In this document: piece by piece, positions 1 to 6,625 of the stretch
How the letters are laid out: each line of letters opens with the position of its first letter
Numbering within the stretch: position 1 is the stretch's first letter
Assembly (NCBI GenBank): GCA_020432595.1
Contig: JAGQGA010000059.1
Coordinates: 1 to 14,934 of the forward strand
Length of the DNA: 14,934 bases
Direction: 5' to 3'
Source: Anaerolineales bacterium
GTDB lineage: Bacteria; Chloroflexota; Anaerolineae; Promineifilales; Promineifilaceae
The notes under the pieces: model-generated
Told to the model about the DNA's origin: nothing
The model's database searches: none
The model's input: only the letters and a program-made list of their open reading frames with translations
Made by a program: the position numbers and the translations under genes

Positions 1-229
1 CCTGCCCGATTTGGGTGGCGGTGCGTGCGGCGTGGTCGGCGAAGGATTCACCGGCTTGCTCGCGCAGGGCGTTGGCGCTGGTGATGTTGGTGACGACGCC
101 AAGCAGGGCAAGCGGGAGCAGGGTTACGATAATCATGGCGAGGATGAGTTTGGTGGCAACGCTGCTGGTTAGTTGAGCCATGATGTCGCGTATGGTGTTG
201 ATGGAAGAGCTTACCGTCATTTGTGACAT
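1..229 (-). CDS. N-terminus of a membrane-anchored sensor/receptor, cut by left edge
   Basis: Only the first 76 codons are in the window. The ATG at 229-227 is preceded by AGAGGA (235-240) with a 5-base spacer, a good ribosome binding site, and begins MSQMTVSSSINTI. Residues about 27-49 (KLILAMIIVTLLPLALLGVV) form one clear membrane segment after a short cytoplasmic leader. An amphipathic stretch with ALREQAGESFADHAARTATQ follows. This layout is typical of the start of chemoreceptors or histidine kinases with an extracytoplasmic Cache-type sensor. It lies 79 bp downstream of the PilJ-like gene, same strand, and so is probably in the same operon. A second receptor or a hybrid kinase is plausible; the signalling domain is not visible, so the exact class cannot be assigned. 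Confidence 0.7.
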   Translation of the reverse strand, partial: MSQMTVSSSINTIRDIMAQLTSSVATKLILAMIIVTLLPLALLGVVTNITSANALREQAGESFADHAARTATQIGQ

Positions 230-308
230 TGGGTTCCTCTTGGTCTACCGGCGGGCGTGTGGCCCACGGGCATGTGTCATGGTCTGATAGGGGGAGGTGG
301 AGGGGGGA

Positions 309-2543
309 TTAACGGCCGTTAACCCCACGCCCACTCCCGTTCGGCAGACGGAACGTACTAACCGAACTACGTAACTCATTGGCTAACTGAGCCAGATTGT
401 TGATCGAAACAGCCGCCTGCTTCGTCCCAGCGGCCGTTTGCTGCGTCACATCTGCAATATCACTCATCGCCAGGGCAATCGCTTCCGAGCCACGCGCCTG
501 CTGTTTGGCCGCCAGCGAAATAGATTGAATCAAACCAGACAACTGATTCGATACATCCTCAATCTCGCGCAGCGTCCCGCCCGCTTCGTTTGCCAAGCTG
601 GCTCCGTTATCCACTTCACGGATTGCCAGGCTCATAGAAGTAACGGCGGCATGTGTTTCCTGCTGGATGCTGCGGGTCAGTGCCACAATTTGGCGCGTTG
701 CTTCCGTAGACCGCTCCGCCAACCGTTCCACTTCCTCGGCCACCACGGCAAAGCCGCTGCCCGACACCCCGGCACGTGCCGCCTGAATCGAGGCGTTGAG
801 TGCCAAAATGCTGGTACGGTTAGAGATACCGCTAATGAGCTTCACAAACTCGTTAATCTGACGTGAGCTTTCGCCCAATTGCTCAATCCGGCGAGCCGTC
901 TCCTGCACCTGGGCGCGGATGCGGTTCATACCGGCGATGGTGTTTTGCACGGCACGGGTGCCTCGCTGGGCATTGACGGAGGCTTGTTCGCCAACCGTGG
1001 CCGACAGCGAAGCATTTTCGGAAACCTGCTGGATAGAAACTGTCATCTCGTCAATGGCAGCCGAGGTGTCAATGATTTGTGCCGCCTGGGATTCACTCCC
1101 ATATGCCAAATGCTCGGCGGTGGTTTGAATTTCATTGGCCGATGAGCTAACGTGGAGCGAGGTTTCCTGAACGGCCGTAATAATTTGCCGCAGTTGCCCA
1201 ATCATAAAATTAAAAGAGTCGGCAATCGCTAGTTGCCCAATCATAAAATTAAAAGAGTCGGCAATCGCTCCGGTCATGTCAGTAGTCACTTCCGCTTCAA
1301 CCGTCAAATCACCTTCAGCCACACCCGCCACCTCATCAATTAGCTTCATGATGGCAGCTTCAATGCGGTTACGGTCTTCACGGGTTTCAATGAGTGTCAG
1401 GGTGTTGTCCAACATGCTGTTTAGTCCCTGCGCCATTTGCCCCAATTCGTCGTCGCCCAGGTCGGCAACGCGGTTTTCCAGTTGTCCTTCTCCCACTTCA
1501 ATAAAGGTTTGGTTAATTGCATCAATAGATTGCGTAATTTGGTGGGAAACCAGATAAACAACGCCACCGGTGATGATGAGGGCAACCAGAACCAGCGCGA
1601 TAAACAAGATAAGGCTGGTTTGGGCGCGGGATTGAATGTTGCTGGCGGTGGCGATGAGCTTGGCGGCAAGCTGGAACTCCACATCGCCTAGCCGGTCAAT
1701 GCGCACGCTGGCGGTTTGGAACCAGAGGTCGGGGGCAACGCCAAAGTTGCCAATGGCGGAGTTGTTGATGGCAACTTCACGTAAACGCAAGAAGTTGTCT
1801 ACCTCTTTGCCCTGTACGGTTTGGGTGTAGAAATCAATTTCGTCGGGGCGGCTGGCGTTGAGAAAGGCGGTTTCCAGGGCGGCCTGCCCACCGGCCACGG
1901 TTACAAAGCGGCCTAGCTCGCTTGGCTTCACCCGGTCGGCGGCAAAAACGTCGGCCAAAATGGCGCGTTCTTGCCCGGCTAACTCCTTGATTTGCAGGAA
2001 GAGGTTGTAGGTGGTGAGCAAGCGGCTGATTTCGCCATCGGAACTGAGGCGGGCGGAAAAGGCCACCACGTTGAGGAGTTGGGAGGTAATGGTGCTGTAG
2101 CTGTTGATGGCGTTGGCACTGGTGACAGAGAGGGTGTCAATTTGGTTGTGGATGGCGGGAAGCTGGGAGAGGTTGTTGATGGCTCCCGTAGCGAGGCCCT
2201 CAAATTCCGGCCCAAATTGGGCGGCGTCGAAGTCGGCAAAGAGTTCGAGCAGGGTGGCTTTGCTGGCGTCGCTTGCCTTGCGCTGGGTCAACATTTGCTG
2301 TTGAAATTGTTGGCCTCCACTGCCCAGAAAGAGGGCGGTTTGGGCGCGTTCTTTTTGCAGTTCGTCAACATAGTCGCTGAGGGCGACGGAAAAGTTGACA
2401 AGGTTCTGGATGTCTGCCATTTCGCTGGCTAACTGTGCCCGGTTGATTGCTTCGACGGTGACAAAGTAGAGCAGGGCGAGCAGCGGCATCAGAACCAGAA
2501 GGAGGTGTTTATGACTGAGTTTGATATTTTTTAAACTGATCAT
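309..2543 (-). CDS. pilJ: PilJ-like methyl-accepting chemotaxis protein with NIT sensor domain
   Basis: Chemoreceptor of the Pil-Chp type, expected to control a CheA kinase through CheW. Counting from the ATG at 2543: membrane helix about 13-33; extracytoplasmic NIT (nitrate/nitrite-sensing family) domain about 45-290, with ELQKERAQTALFLGSGG and a following TQRKASD motif; second membrane helix about 309-332; HAMP about 333-386; a second HAMP-like segment about 395-451; then the coiled-coil signalling domain. The hairpin tip (575-592, NRTSILALNASIQAARAG) has Gln where classical receptors have Glu, as in PilJ. The end of the protein also resembles PilJ (RLAERSTEATRQI, SISLAAKQQARGSE). An in-frame TTG at 2558 would add five residues, but it has no ribosome binding site; the ATG has a weak GGA at 7 bases. 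The second HAMP-like segment contains a 13-residue tandem duplication. The stop codon is formed by a copy of the AACGGCCGTT palindrome. Follows the CheW gene. Confidence 0.93.
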   Translation of the reverse strand: MISLKNIKLSHKHLLLVLMPLLALLYFVTVEAINRAQLASEMADIQNLVNFSVALSDYVDELQKERAQTALFLGSGGQQFQQQMLTQRKASDASKATLLELFADFDAAQFGPEFEGLATGAINNLSQLPAIHNQIDTLSVTSANAINSYSTITSQLLNVVAFSARLSSDGEISRLLTTYNLFLQIKELAGQERAILADVFAADRVKPSELGRFVTVAGGQAALETAFLNASRPDEIDFYTQTVQGKEVDNFLRLREVAINNSAIGNFGVAPDLWFQTASVRIDRLGDVEFQLAAKLIATASNIQSRAQTSLILFIALVLVALIITGGVVYLVSHQITQSIDAINQTFIEVGEGQLENRVADLGDDELGQMAQGLNSMLDNTLTLIETREDRNRIEAAIMKLIDEVAGVAEGDLTVEAEVTTDMTGAIADSFNFMIGQLAIADSFNFMIGQLRQIITAVQETSLHVSSSANEIQTTAEHLAYGSESQAAQIIDTSAAIDEMTVSIQQVSENASLSATVGEQASVNAQRGTRAVQNTIAGMNRIRAQVQETARRIEQLGESSRQINEFVKLISGISNRTSILALNASIQAARAGVSGSGFAVVAEEVERLAERSTEATRQIVALTRSIQQETHAAVTSMSLAIREVDNGASLANEAGGTLREIEDVSNQLSGLIQSISLAAKQQARGSEAIALAMSDIADVTQQTAAGTKQAAVSINNLAQLANELRSSVSTFRLPNGSGRGVNGR
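1192..1269 (-). repeat. Perfect 39-bp tandem duplication inside the chemoreceptor gene
   Basis: Bases 1192-1230 and 1231-1269 are identical and directly adjacent. The unit is 13 codons, so the frame is kept and the peptide AIADSFNFMIGQL appears twice in a row (residues 426-438 and 439-451 from the ATG). Related receptors carry one such segment at the end of the second HAMP-like unit. The perfect identity points to a very recent duplication or to an assembly error. Confidence 0.97.
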
Positions 2544-2616
2544 GTTTCGTTCCGTCAATTCGGCGTGTCACGTGTGGGTGACGATGCGCGTCTACAGGTG
2601 GTTGATCTGTTCTGAG

Positions 2617-4275
2617 TTAGGTTAGGTCAAATTGCCAGATGGCGGGTGAGAGCAGCAGCTTTTCCAGGTCGAGGAGGACGAGCAAACGGCCGTTTTCCTC
2701 ATACACACCCTGCAAATAGGGGGCTACCTGGTCTTCAATGGGGGCACTCAACACGCCAATCTGGTCAGTATCGAGATAGCGAATATCTTCGATCTCATCT
2801 ACCACAAGTCCGGTGGTGATGGACGAGGCGTGTTTTTCGCTGTGTACCACCATTACCTGGCTGTCGCCGTGGCTAAAACTTTGCTCGCTGTGGCCGTTGC
2901 TGCTCAATCCCAGGAAGGCACGTAGCCCGATGAGTGACAAGACATCGCCGCGCAGGTTGGTGACGCCCATGAGCCAGCCGGGGACGTTGGGGATGCGGGT
3001 AACGGCCGTTAATTGCGCCACTTCACGCACATGGTTGGCCGGAGCCGCATACATCTCGCCCGCCAGCATAAAGACCACATATTGGCGCAGGCTTTGCAGC
3101 GGCGCGGTCAGTTGTTCGCTGGAAAGGTCGGTGATGGTGCCGTTACCATAAGCCGCCTCTACCTCATCATCAATGGTGCTGATGATGTCTTGCAGATAGT
3201 CGGCTGCGGGTTGGAGCGCGGCCAGGGCGGCGGCTTCGTCGTCAGAGAAGTCGGCAGCGGGTTCTTGCAGCGCGGCCAGGGCGTCGCTTTCATCGGCAAA
3301 AAGCCGGGGCGCGGGTTCTGCGGTTGCTGCATCTGCCAATGTTTCTTGCAAAGCCAGCAGAGCGTCGTCTTCGTCGGCACTGCTCATGGTTTCCGCCAGG
3401 GCGGCCAGGGCATTGGCTTCGTCGTTGCTGTCGGCCGCAAAAACGGCCGTTTCTTGCAAGGCATCCGCATCGGCCAACAAAGCAGCCAGGGCGTCGTCTT
3501 CGTCGTCGCTGTCGGCCGCGAAAACGGCCGTTTCTTCCGGCTCGGCTTCCTCTGCCAGCAGGGCAACCAGCGCTTCATCTTCATCGCCGTCGGGCATGGA
3601 GTCAAAAACGGCCGTTTCTTCCAGCTCGGCTTCGTCGGCCCATAAGGCCATCAGGGCATCATCGTCGTCGGCGAAAATGGCCGTTTCTGCCAGTGTGTCT
3701 TCGTCGTCTTTGTCGCGTTCATCGGGAGCGGGGTCAAAAACGGCCGTTTCTTCCGGCTCGTCTTCGTCTTCAACCGCTTCAACTGGGGTTTCCGCTTCTT
3801 CGGCTAAATCGGCGGCAATAAAAATGTCGTCGGCCTGCCCCGCCAGAAGCGCGTCGGTTGCCTGGTCAAGCAGTTCCAACAGCCCTTCATCTTCGGGCAG
3901 CGTGCCGTCGTCCAGGTCAAAGGGGGAATCATCGAGCCAGTCGGGTTTGGGGTTGGCGAGCCTGTCGCGGGCGGGTTTGTCATCGGTGCTGACCGGTTCG
4001 GAGGTGGGGTCAGAAACAGCCGTTTCTGGTTCCCCCCTGGCTGCTTGCAACGGGTTCAGCAGCAGCGATGCCTCCATCTCTGCCAAATCACTTAGGGCTG
4101 CCAGCGTTTCCGGGTCAAAAAGGGACGAGTCGGCCGGCGGTTGCAGCAACGCTTGCTCCATCGCCGCCATATCATCCACTTCTTTCGGCTGCGGTGGCGT
4201 TGCCTTTGGCTGGATGAGGTCTGCCAGCGGGTCTTGGTTTGTTTCTTTTTCAGGCTCTTTTTTCTGATTACTCAC
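2617..4275 (-). CDS. CheW-family coupling protein with long acidic N-terminal extension (PilI position)
   Basis: A 552-residue protein with a CheW domain only in the last third (about 398-545): QYVVFMLAGEMYAAP, then IPNVPGWLMGVTNLRGDVLSL, then GLVVDEIEDI and the VLLDLEKLL end. CheW links receptors to the CheA kinase in the cytoplasm; here it sits just upstream of the PilJ-like receptor, in the place of pilI/pixI. Usual CheW proteins are about 150-180 residues. Residues 1-390 are very rich in Asp, Glu, Ala and Leu, have no membrane segment and look disordered. They contain repeated units of roughly 21-28 residues with ETAVF at 176, 220, 248 and 275 and variants at 84 (ETAVS) and 197 (ETAIF), encoded by AACGGCCGTT palindromes. 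Start is GTG at 4275, with GAGG 10 bases upstream; no better start keeps the extension. Function of the extension is unknown; a flexible spacer or partner-binding array is possible. Confidence 0.88.
   Translation of the reverse strand: MSNQKKEPEKETNQDPLADLIQPKATPPQPKEVDDMAAMEQALLQPPADSSLFDPETLAALSDLAEMEASLLLNPLQAARGEPETAVSDPTSEPVSTDDKPARDRLANPKPDWLDDSPFDLDDGTLPEDEGLLELLDQATDALLAGQADDIFIAADLAEEAETPVEAVEDEDEPEETAVFDPAPDERDKDDEDTLAETAIFADDDDALMALWADEAELEETAVFDSMPDGDEDEALVALLAEEAEPEETAVFAADSDDEDDALAALLADADALQETAVFAADSNDEANALAALAETMSSADEDDALLALQETLADAATAEPAPRLFADESDALAALQEPAADFSDDEAAALAALQPAADYLQDIISTIDDEVEAAYGNGTITDLSSEQLTAPLQSLRQYVVFMLAGEMYAAPANHVREVAQLTAVTRIPNVPGWLMGVTNLRGDVLSLIGLRAFLGLSSNGHSEQSFSHGDSQVMVVHSEKHASSITTGLVVDEIEDIRYLDTDQIGVLSAPIEDQVAPYLQGVYEENGRLLVLLDLEKLLLSPAIWQFDLT
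3442..3748. repeat. Cluster of AACGGCCGTT palindromes in the CheW extension
   Basis: Perfect copies lie at 3442-3451, 3523-3532, 3607-3616 and 3739-3748, with a one-mismatch copy at 3676-3685 and a further degenerate one outside at 4015-4024. Intervals are 81, 84, 69, 63 and 276 bases, all multiples of three, so each is read in the same frame as part of Glu-Thr-Ala-Val/Ile. All four perfect copies extend to the 12-mer AAACGGCCGTTT. The spacers are irregular and coding, so this is not a CRISPR. Confidence 0.9.
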
Positions 4276-4383
4276 AGTCAGCTAACCTCACGCAAAAAGA
4301 ATGGTTCCCGTCAACAAGCAAAACGAAACAAACCTGACTGTGAGCCAGTTATTTTGTTTCAGATACAGTTGTTAGATGGGAGT

Positions 4384-4431
4384 TAATGGCTGGCAAATTG
4401 GGCACGATGTAGGAGGTGGTGCCAGCCATTA
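4384..4431 (-). repeat. Inverted repeat between the receiver gene and the CheW gene
   Basis: TAATGGCTGGCA (4384-4395) and TGCCAGCCATTA (4420-4431) are perfect 12-bp inverted repeats around a 24-base loop. They lie in the 179-bp gap downstream of the stand-alone receiver gene. No T-run follows on the minus strand, so a simple intrinsic terminator is unlikely. A transcript-stabilising or processing stem that sets different levels for the receiver and for CheW/receptor is possible. The rest of the gap (4276-4454) holds only the weak ribosome binding site of the CheW gene. Confidence 0.6.
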
Positions 4432-4454
4432 GCGTTTATCGAAAGGGATTTGTC

Positions 4455-4817
4455 CTAGATGAGCCTGGCGACCATTTGCACCAGTTCGTTTTCATCAAAT
4501 GGCTTGGTCATGTACTCATCGGCTCCCTGGCGCAGCCCCCAAAAGCGGTCGCTGTCCCGGTTTTTGCTGCTCAACATCAAAATCTTGATGTCCTTGGTGT
4601 TGGCCGCTGTTTTTAGCTGGCGGCACACCTGGAAACCGTTTTGCAGTGGCAAAACAATGTCCAACACAATGAGGTCAGGCATTTCGCGGGCTGCTTTTTC
4701 CAAAGCTTCTTCACCGTTGGTGGCGGTGCTAATGCGGTACCCCTGCCGGGTAAGCGGGGTGCTGATCAGGTGACGATGGGTGGGGCTGTCTTCTACAATT
4801 AAAATTGATTTACTCAT
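4455..4817 (-). CDS. Single-domain response regulator, CheY/PilH-like
   Basis: A stand-alone receiver of 120 residues, the normal length. The phosphorylation site is complete: acidic pair E9/D10 (ILIVEDSP), phospho-acceptor D53 (LIVLDIVLP), S83 in LMLSS, and K105 in MTKPF. The segment DRFWGLRQGADEYMTKPF is of the kind seen in PilH/PixH regulators of type IV pilus chemosensory systems. In those systems PilH takes phosphate from CheA, and acts on pilus motors or as a phosphate sink. ATG at 4817 has AGG 9 bases upstream. It lies 68 bp after the TPR-receiver gene and before CheW, matching the G-H-I-J order. No output domain is present, so it acts by protein contact rather than by binding DNA. Confidence 0.92.
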   Translation of the reverse strand: MSKSILIVEDSPTHRHLISTPLTRQGYRISTATNGEEALEKAAREMPDLIVLDIVLPLQNGFQVCRQLKTAANTKDIKILMLSSKNRDSDRFWGLRQGADEYMTKPFDENELVQMVARLI

Positions 4818-4885
4818 GGTTGCTACCTATCTTTGAAATCATGTTTGAATTGCAAACGATTCCTTTTCTCCTTTGCCAAGACTGT

Positions 4886-6265
4886 TTAGTCTCGTTTGAT
4901 ATGTTTGCTAACCGCTTCAACCAGATTTTCGGCTTTAAACGGTTTGGTAATATAGTCGGTTGACCCGGCCATACGGCCGCGCACGCGGTCAAAAAAGCCG
5001 TCCTTACCCGAAAGCATGACGATGGGGATGCCTTTGGTTTCTTTGTACCCTTTGATGATTTTGCATACCTGATAGCCGTCCATGCGGGGCATGGTGATGT
5101 CGAGCAGGATGAGGTTGGGTAAACGGCCGTTTAACTCTGACGAATGACCATTGAGCTTGCCCAAGGCCTGCATTCCATCGGCCGCCACCACCACGCTGTA
5201 GCCGGCCTCCTCTAACGTCATCGAAACCAGCTTACGGATGGTGGGGCTGTCGTCCACCACCAAAATGACCCCTTTTTGCGGCGCGGGCGCGTGCTGTTTG
5301 TTTTTGGCAACTTCGGCATCGGCCTGCCGTTGCAGCAGCACCGTCACCAGGGCGCGAATGGCGCGGTTATCGGGCTGGAGCTGGAGGGCAATGTTGAGCT
5401 GTTCGATGCCACGGTCAACGCGCCCCAAATTAAGCTGCGCCAGTGCCAGCTTGTAGTAAGTGCCAACCTCGTTAAGCGCGGCTGCCTCTTGCGTCAAACG
5501 CTGCGCCACGCTTTCCAAACAGTCGCGGTTGACGCTGCTGTTGTGGATTACGCTGTCAATGTCGGAAAGGGTGAGAATGGCGTGGCAGTTGGGGCAAGGG
5601 TCGCTGGGTTGGTCGGCGGGGGTCAGGCAGAGGGGGCACATCCAGGCGGGGGGGGCTTGTCGCTGTAGTTCAGCCTGGAGGTCGGCAACGGCCGTTTGTA
5701 AAAATTTGTTGTCGGGCTGAAGCCGCTGTGCTGTTTGCAGGTGGCGCAACCCCAGTGCCGTTTCGCGCATGTTCAAATGGGCCAACGCCAGCTTGTAATG
5801 GACACGTACATCGTCGGGGTCATGTTCCACCGCTTGCTGAAGCTGGGAAACGGCCGTTTGCAGCCGTCGGTTGTCCACGGCGTGGTTTTCCAGCAGCACC
5901 GTAAAATCGGTCAGCGTCAGCACGGCGCGGCAGCGGGGGCAGCGGTCGTGGGCTTCGGTGTCGGCAGCGTCACAAAGGGGGCAGTGCCAAACGGCCGTTT
6001 CCTGTTGTTGTGCCAGCCGCCCCTCGGCCTGCCGCAGTGCTGCCAAAATTTGCTCGTTGCCGGGGCTAAGTGCCAGCGCCCTGTGCAAATACTTGACCGT
6101 TTCGTCGGGAGTTGTGGCAACGACAGCCAGCCAGAGCCAGACGGATTTGTTATTAGGGTCATAGAGACTTGCCTCCAACAGCAAGCGGCGTGCCAATGGT
6201 TTATTGCCCGCTCGCGCTGCGGCAATGCCATCCTGCTGGAGGTTGAGAACATTGGCTGTTGTCAT
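4886..6265 (-). CDS. TPR and zinc-ribbon protein with C-terminal receiver domain (PilG position)
   Basis: A 459-residue cytoplasmic protein without membrane segments. TPR-like helices occupy about 8-85, 135-200 and 250-310 (for example VHYKLALAHLN and TYYKLALAQLN). Two four-cysteine zinc-ribbon-like motifs separate them: C95/C98/C109/C112 (WHCPLC, RCPRC) and C210/C213/C224/C227 (WMCPLC, PCPNC). The C-terminal receiver (about 333-457) has D338/D339, phospho-acceptor D389 (LLDITMP), S419 and K441 (YITKPF). Its KDGFFDRVRGRMAGSTDYI is a PilG-type signature. ZnR plus TPR forms a duplicated module. In pilG or pixG operons this place is taken by a bare receiver or a PATAN-receiver protein, so the N-terminal half is unusual and may bind a partner. 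ATG 6265 has AAGGA 8 bases upstream. It appears to be the first gene of the chemosensory operon. Confidence 0.9.
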   Translation of the reverse strand: MTTANVLNLQQDGIAAARAGNKPLARRLLLEASLYDPNNKSVWLWLAVVATTPDETVKYLHRALALSPGNEQILAALRQAEGRLAQQQETAVWHCPLCDAADTEAHDRCPRCRAVLTLTDFTVLLENHAVDNRRLQTAVSQLQQAVEHDPDDVRVHYKLALAHLNMRETALGLRHLQTAQRLQPDNKFLQTAVADLQAELQRQAPPAWMCPLCLTPADQPSDPCPNCHAILTLSDIDSVIHNSSVNRDCLESVAQRLTQEAAALNEVGTYYKLALAQLNLGRVDRGIEQLNIALQLQPDNRAIRALVTVLLQRQADAEVAKNKQHAPAPQKGVILVVDDSPTIRKLVSMTLEEAGYSVVVAADGMQALGKLNGHSSELNGRLPNLILLDITMPRMDGYQVCKIIKGYKETKGIPIVMLSGKDGFFDRVRGRMAGSTDYITKPFKAENLVEAVSKHIKRD

Positions 6266-6605
6266 GAACTATTTCCTTACGATTAAGGATGGTATACCCT
6301 TGGTGGGTGTTTCGCGGGTGATGCAGAGTAGAGGTTTCAGGTGTGAGCCAGGTAAGTCTGCCCCTTTGGGGTACAGACTCCCATAGCCCAGCTTCCAATA
6401 CGGTTTATCCAATACGTATGTATTACCGCTACACTGTAGACATAATCTGCAACAACACATTCCCGATACAAAAGCAGATAATGTTCGTCCTGGTTGGTTT
6501 AACGGTGTGGGGCTGGTGCCAGGCAATCGTTTAGCGTGAATGGTGTGATCCATTTTGTTACATCTACTATCTAAAATTTCGCTTAAGGCATGGCTTACGA
6601 TGGCG
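6266..6605 (-). other. Intergenic leader region of the chemosensory operon
   Basis: About 340 bases without a credible gene between the kinase-like gene and the TPR-receiver gene; it should hold the operon promoter. Visible elements: CGTATTGG twice on the minus strand (6395-6402 and 6409-6416, period 14); the near-palindrome CTACACTGTAG around 6433; and a short stem nearer the gene, GTCTG/CAGAC (6356-6360, 6374-6378) enclosing CCCC TTT GGGG. No sigma-70 promoter with good -35 and -10 boxes was found, so no promoter is called. No known riboswitch was recognised. Confidence 0.5.
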
Positions 6606-6625
6606 GTAAAAACGGCCGTTTTTAC
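6606..6625. repeat. 20-bp perfect palindrome at the end of the kinase-like gene
   Basis: GTAAAAACGGCCGTTTTTAC is a perfect palindrome that contains a copy of AACGGCCGTT (6611-6620) and overlaps the TAA stop codon (6622-6624) of the kinase-like gene. On the minus strand it can fold into an 8-bp stem with a GGCC loop and a five-T tract in its 3' arm. It may act as a weak terminator, but the stem is AT-rich and the T-run is inside it. Confidence 0.6.

Noticed and set aside
3442..3748. Regularly spaced short repeats suggesting a CRISPR array
   Set aside because: The repeat is only 10-12 bp, spacers vary (about 50-75 bases) and are coding, and the same word is spread over the whole window. No cas gene.
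3386..4267. Open frame of 293 codons on the plus strand, rich in Ser and Ala
   Set aside because: It is the antisense of the acidic CheW extension; its Ser/Ala runs are the mirror of Asp/Glu/Ala codons. No recognisable domain.
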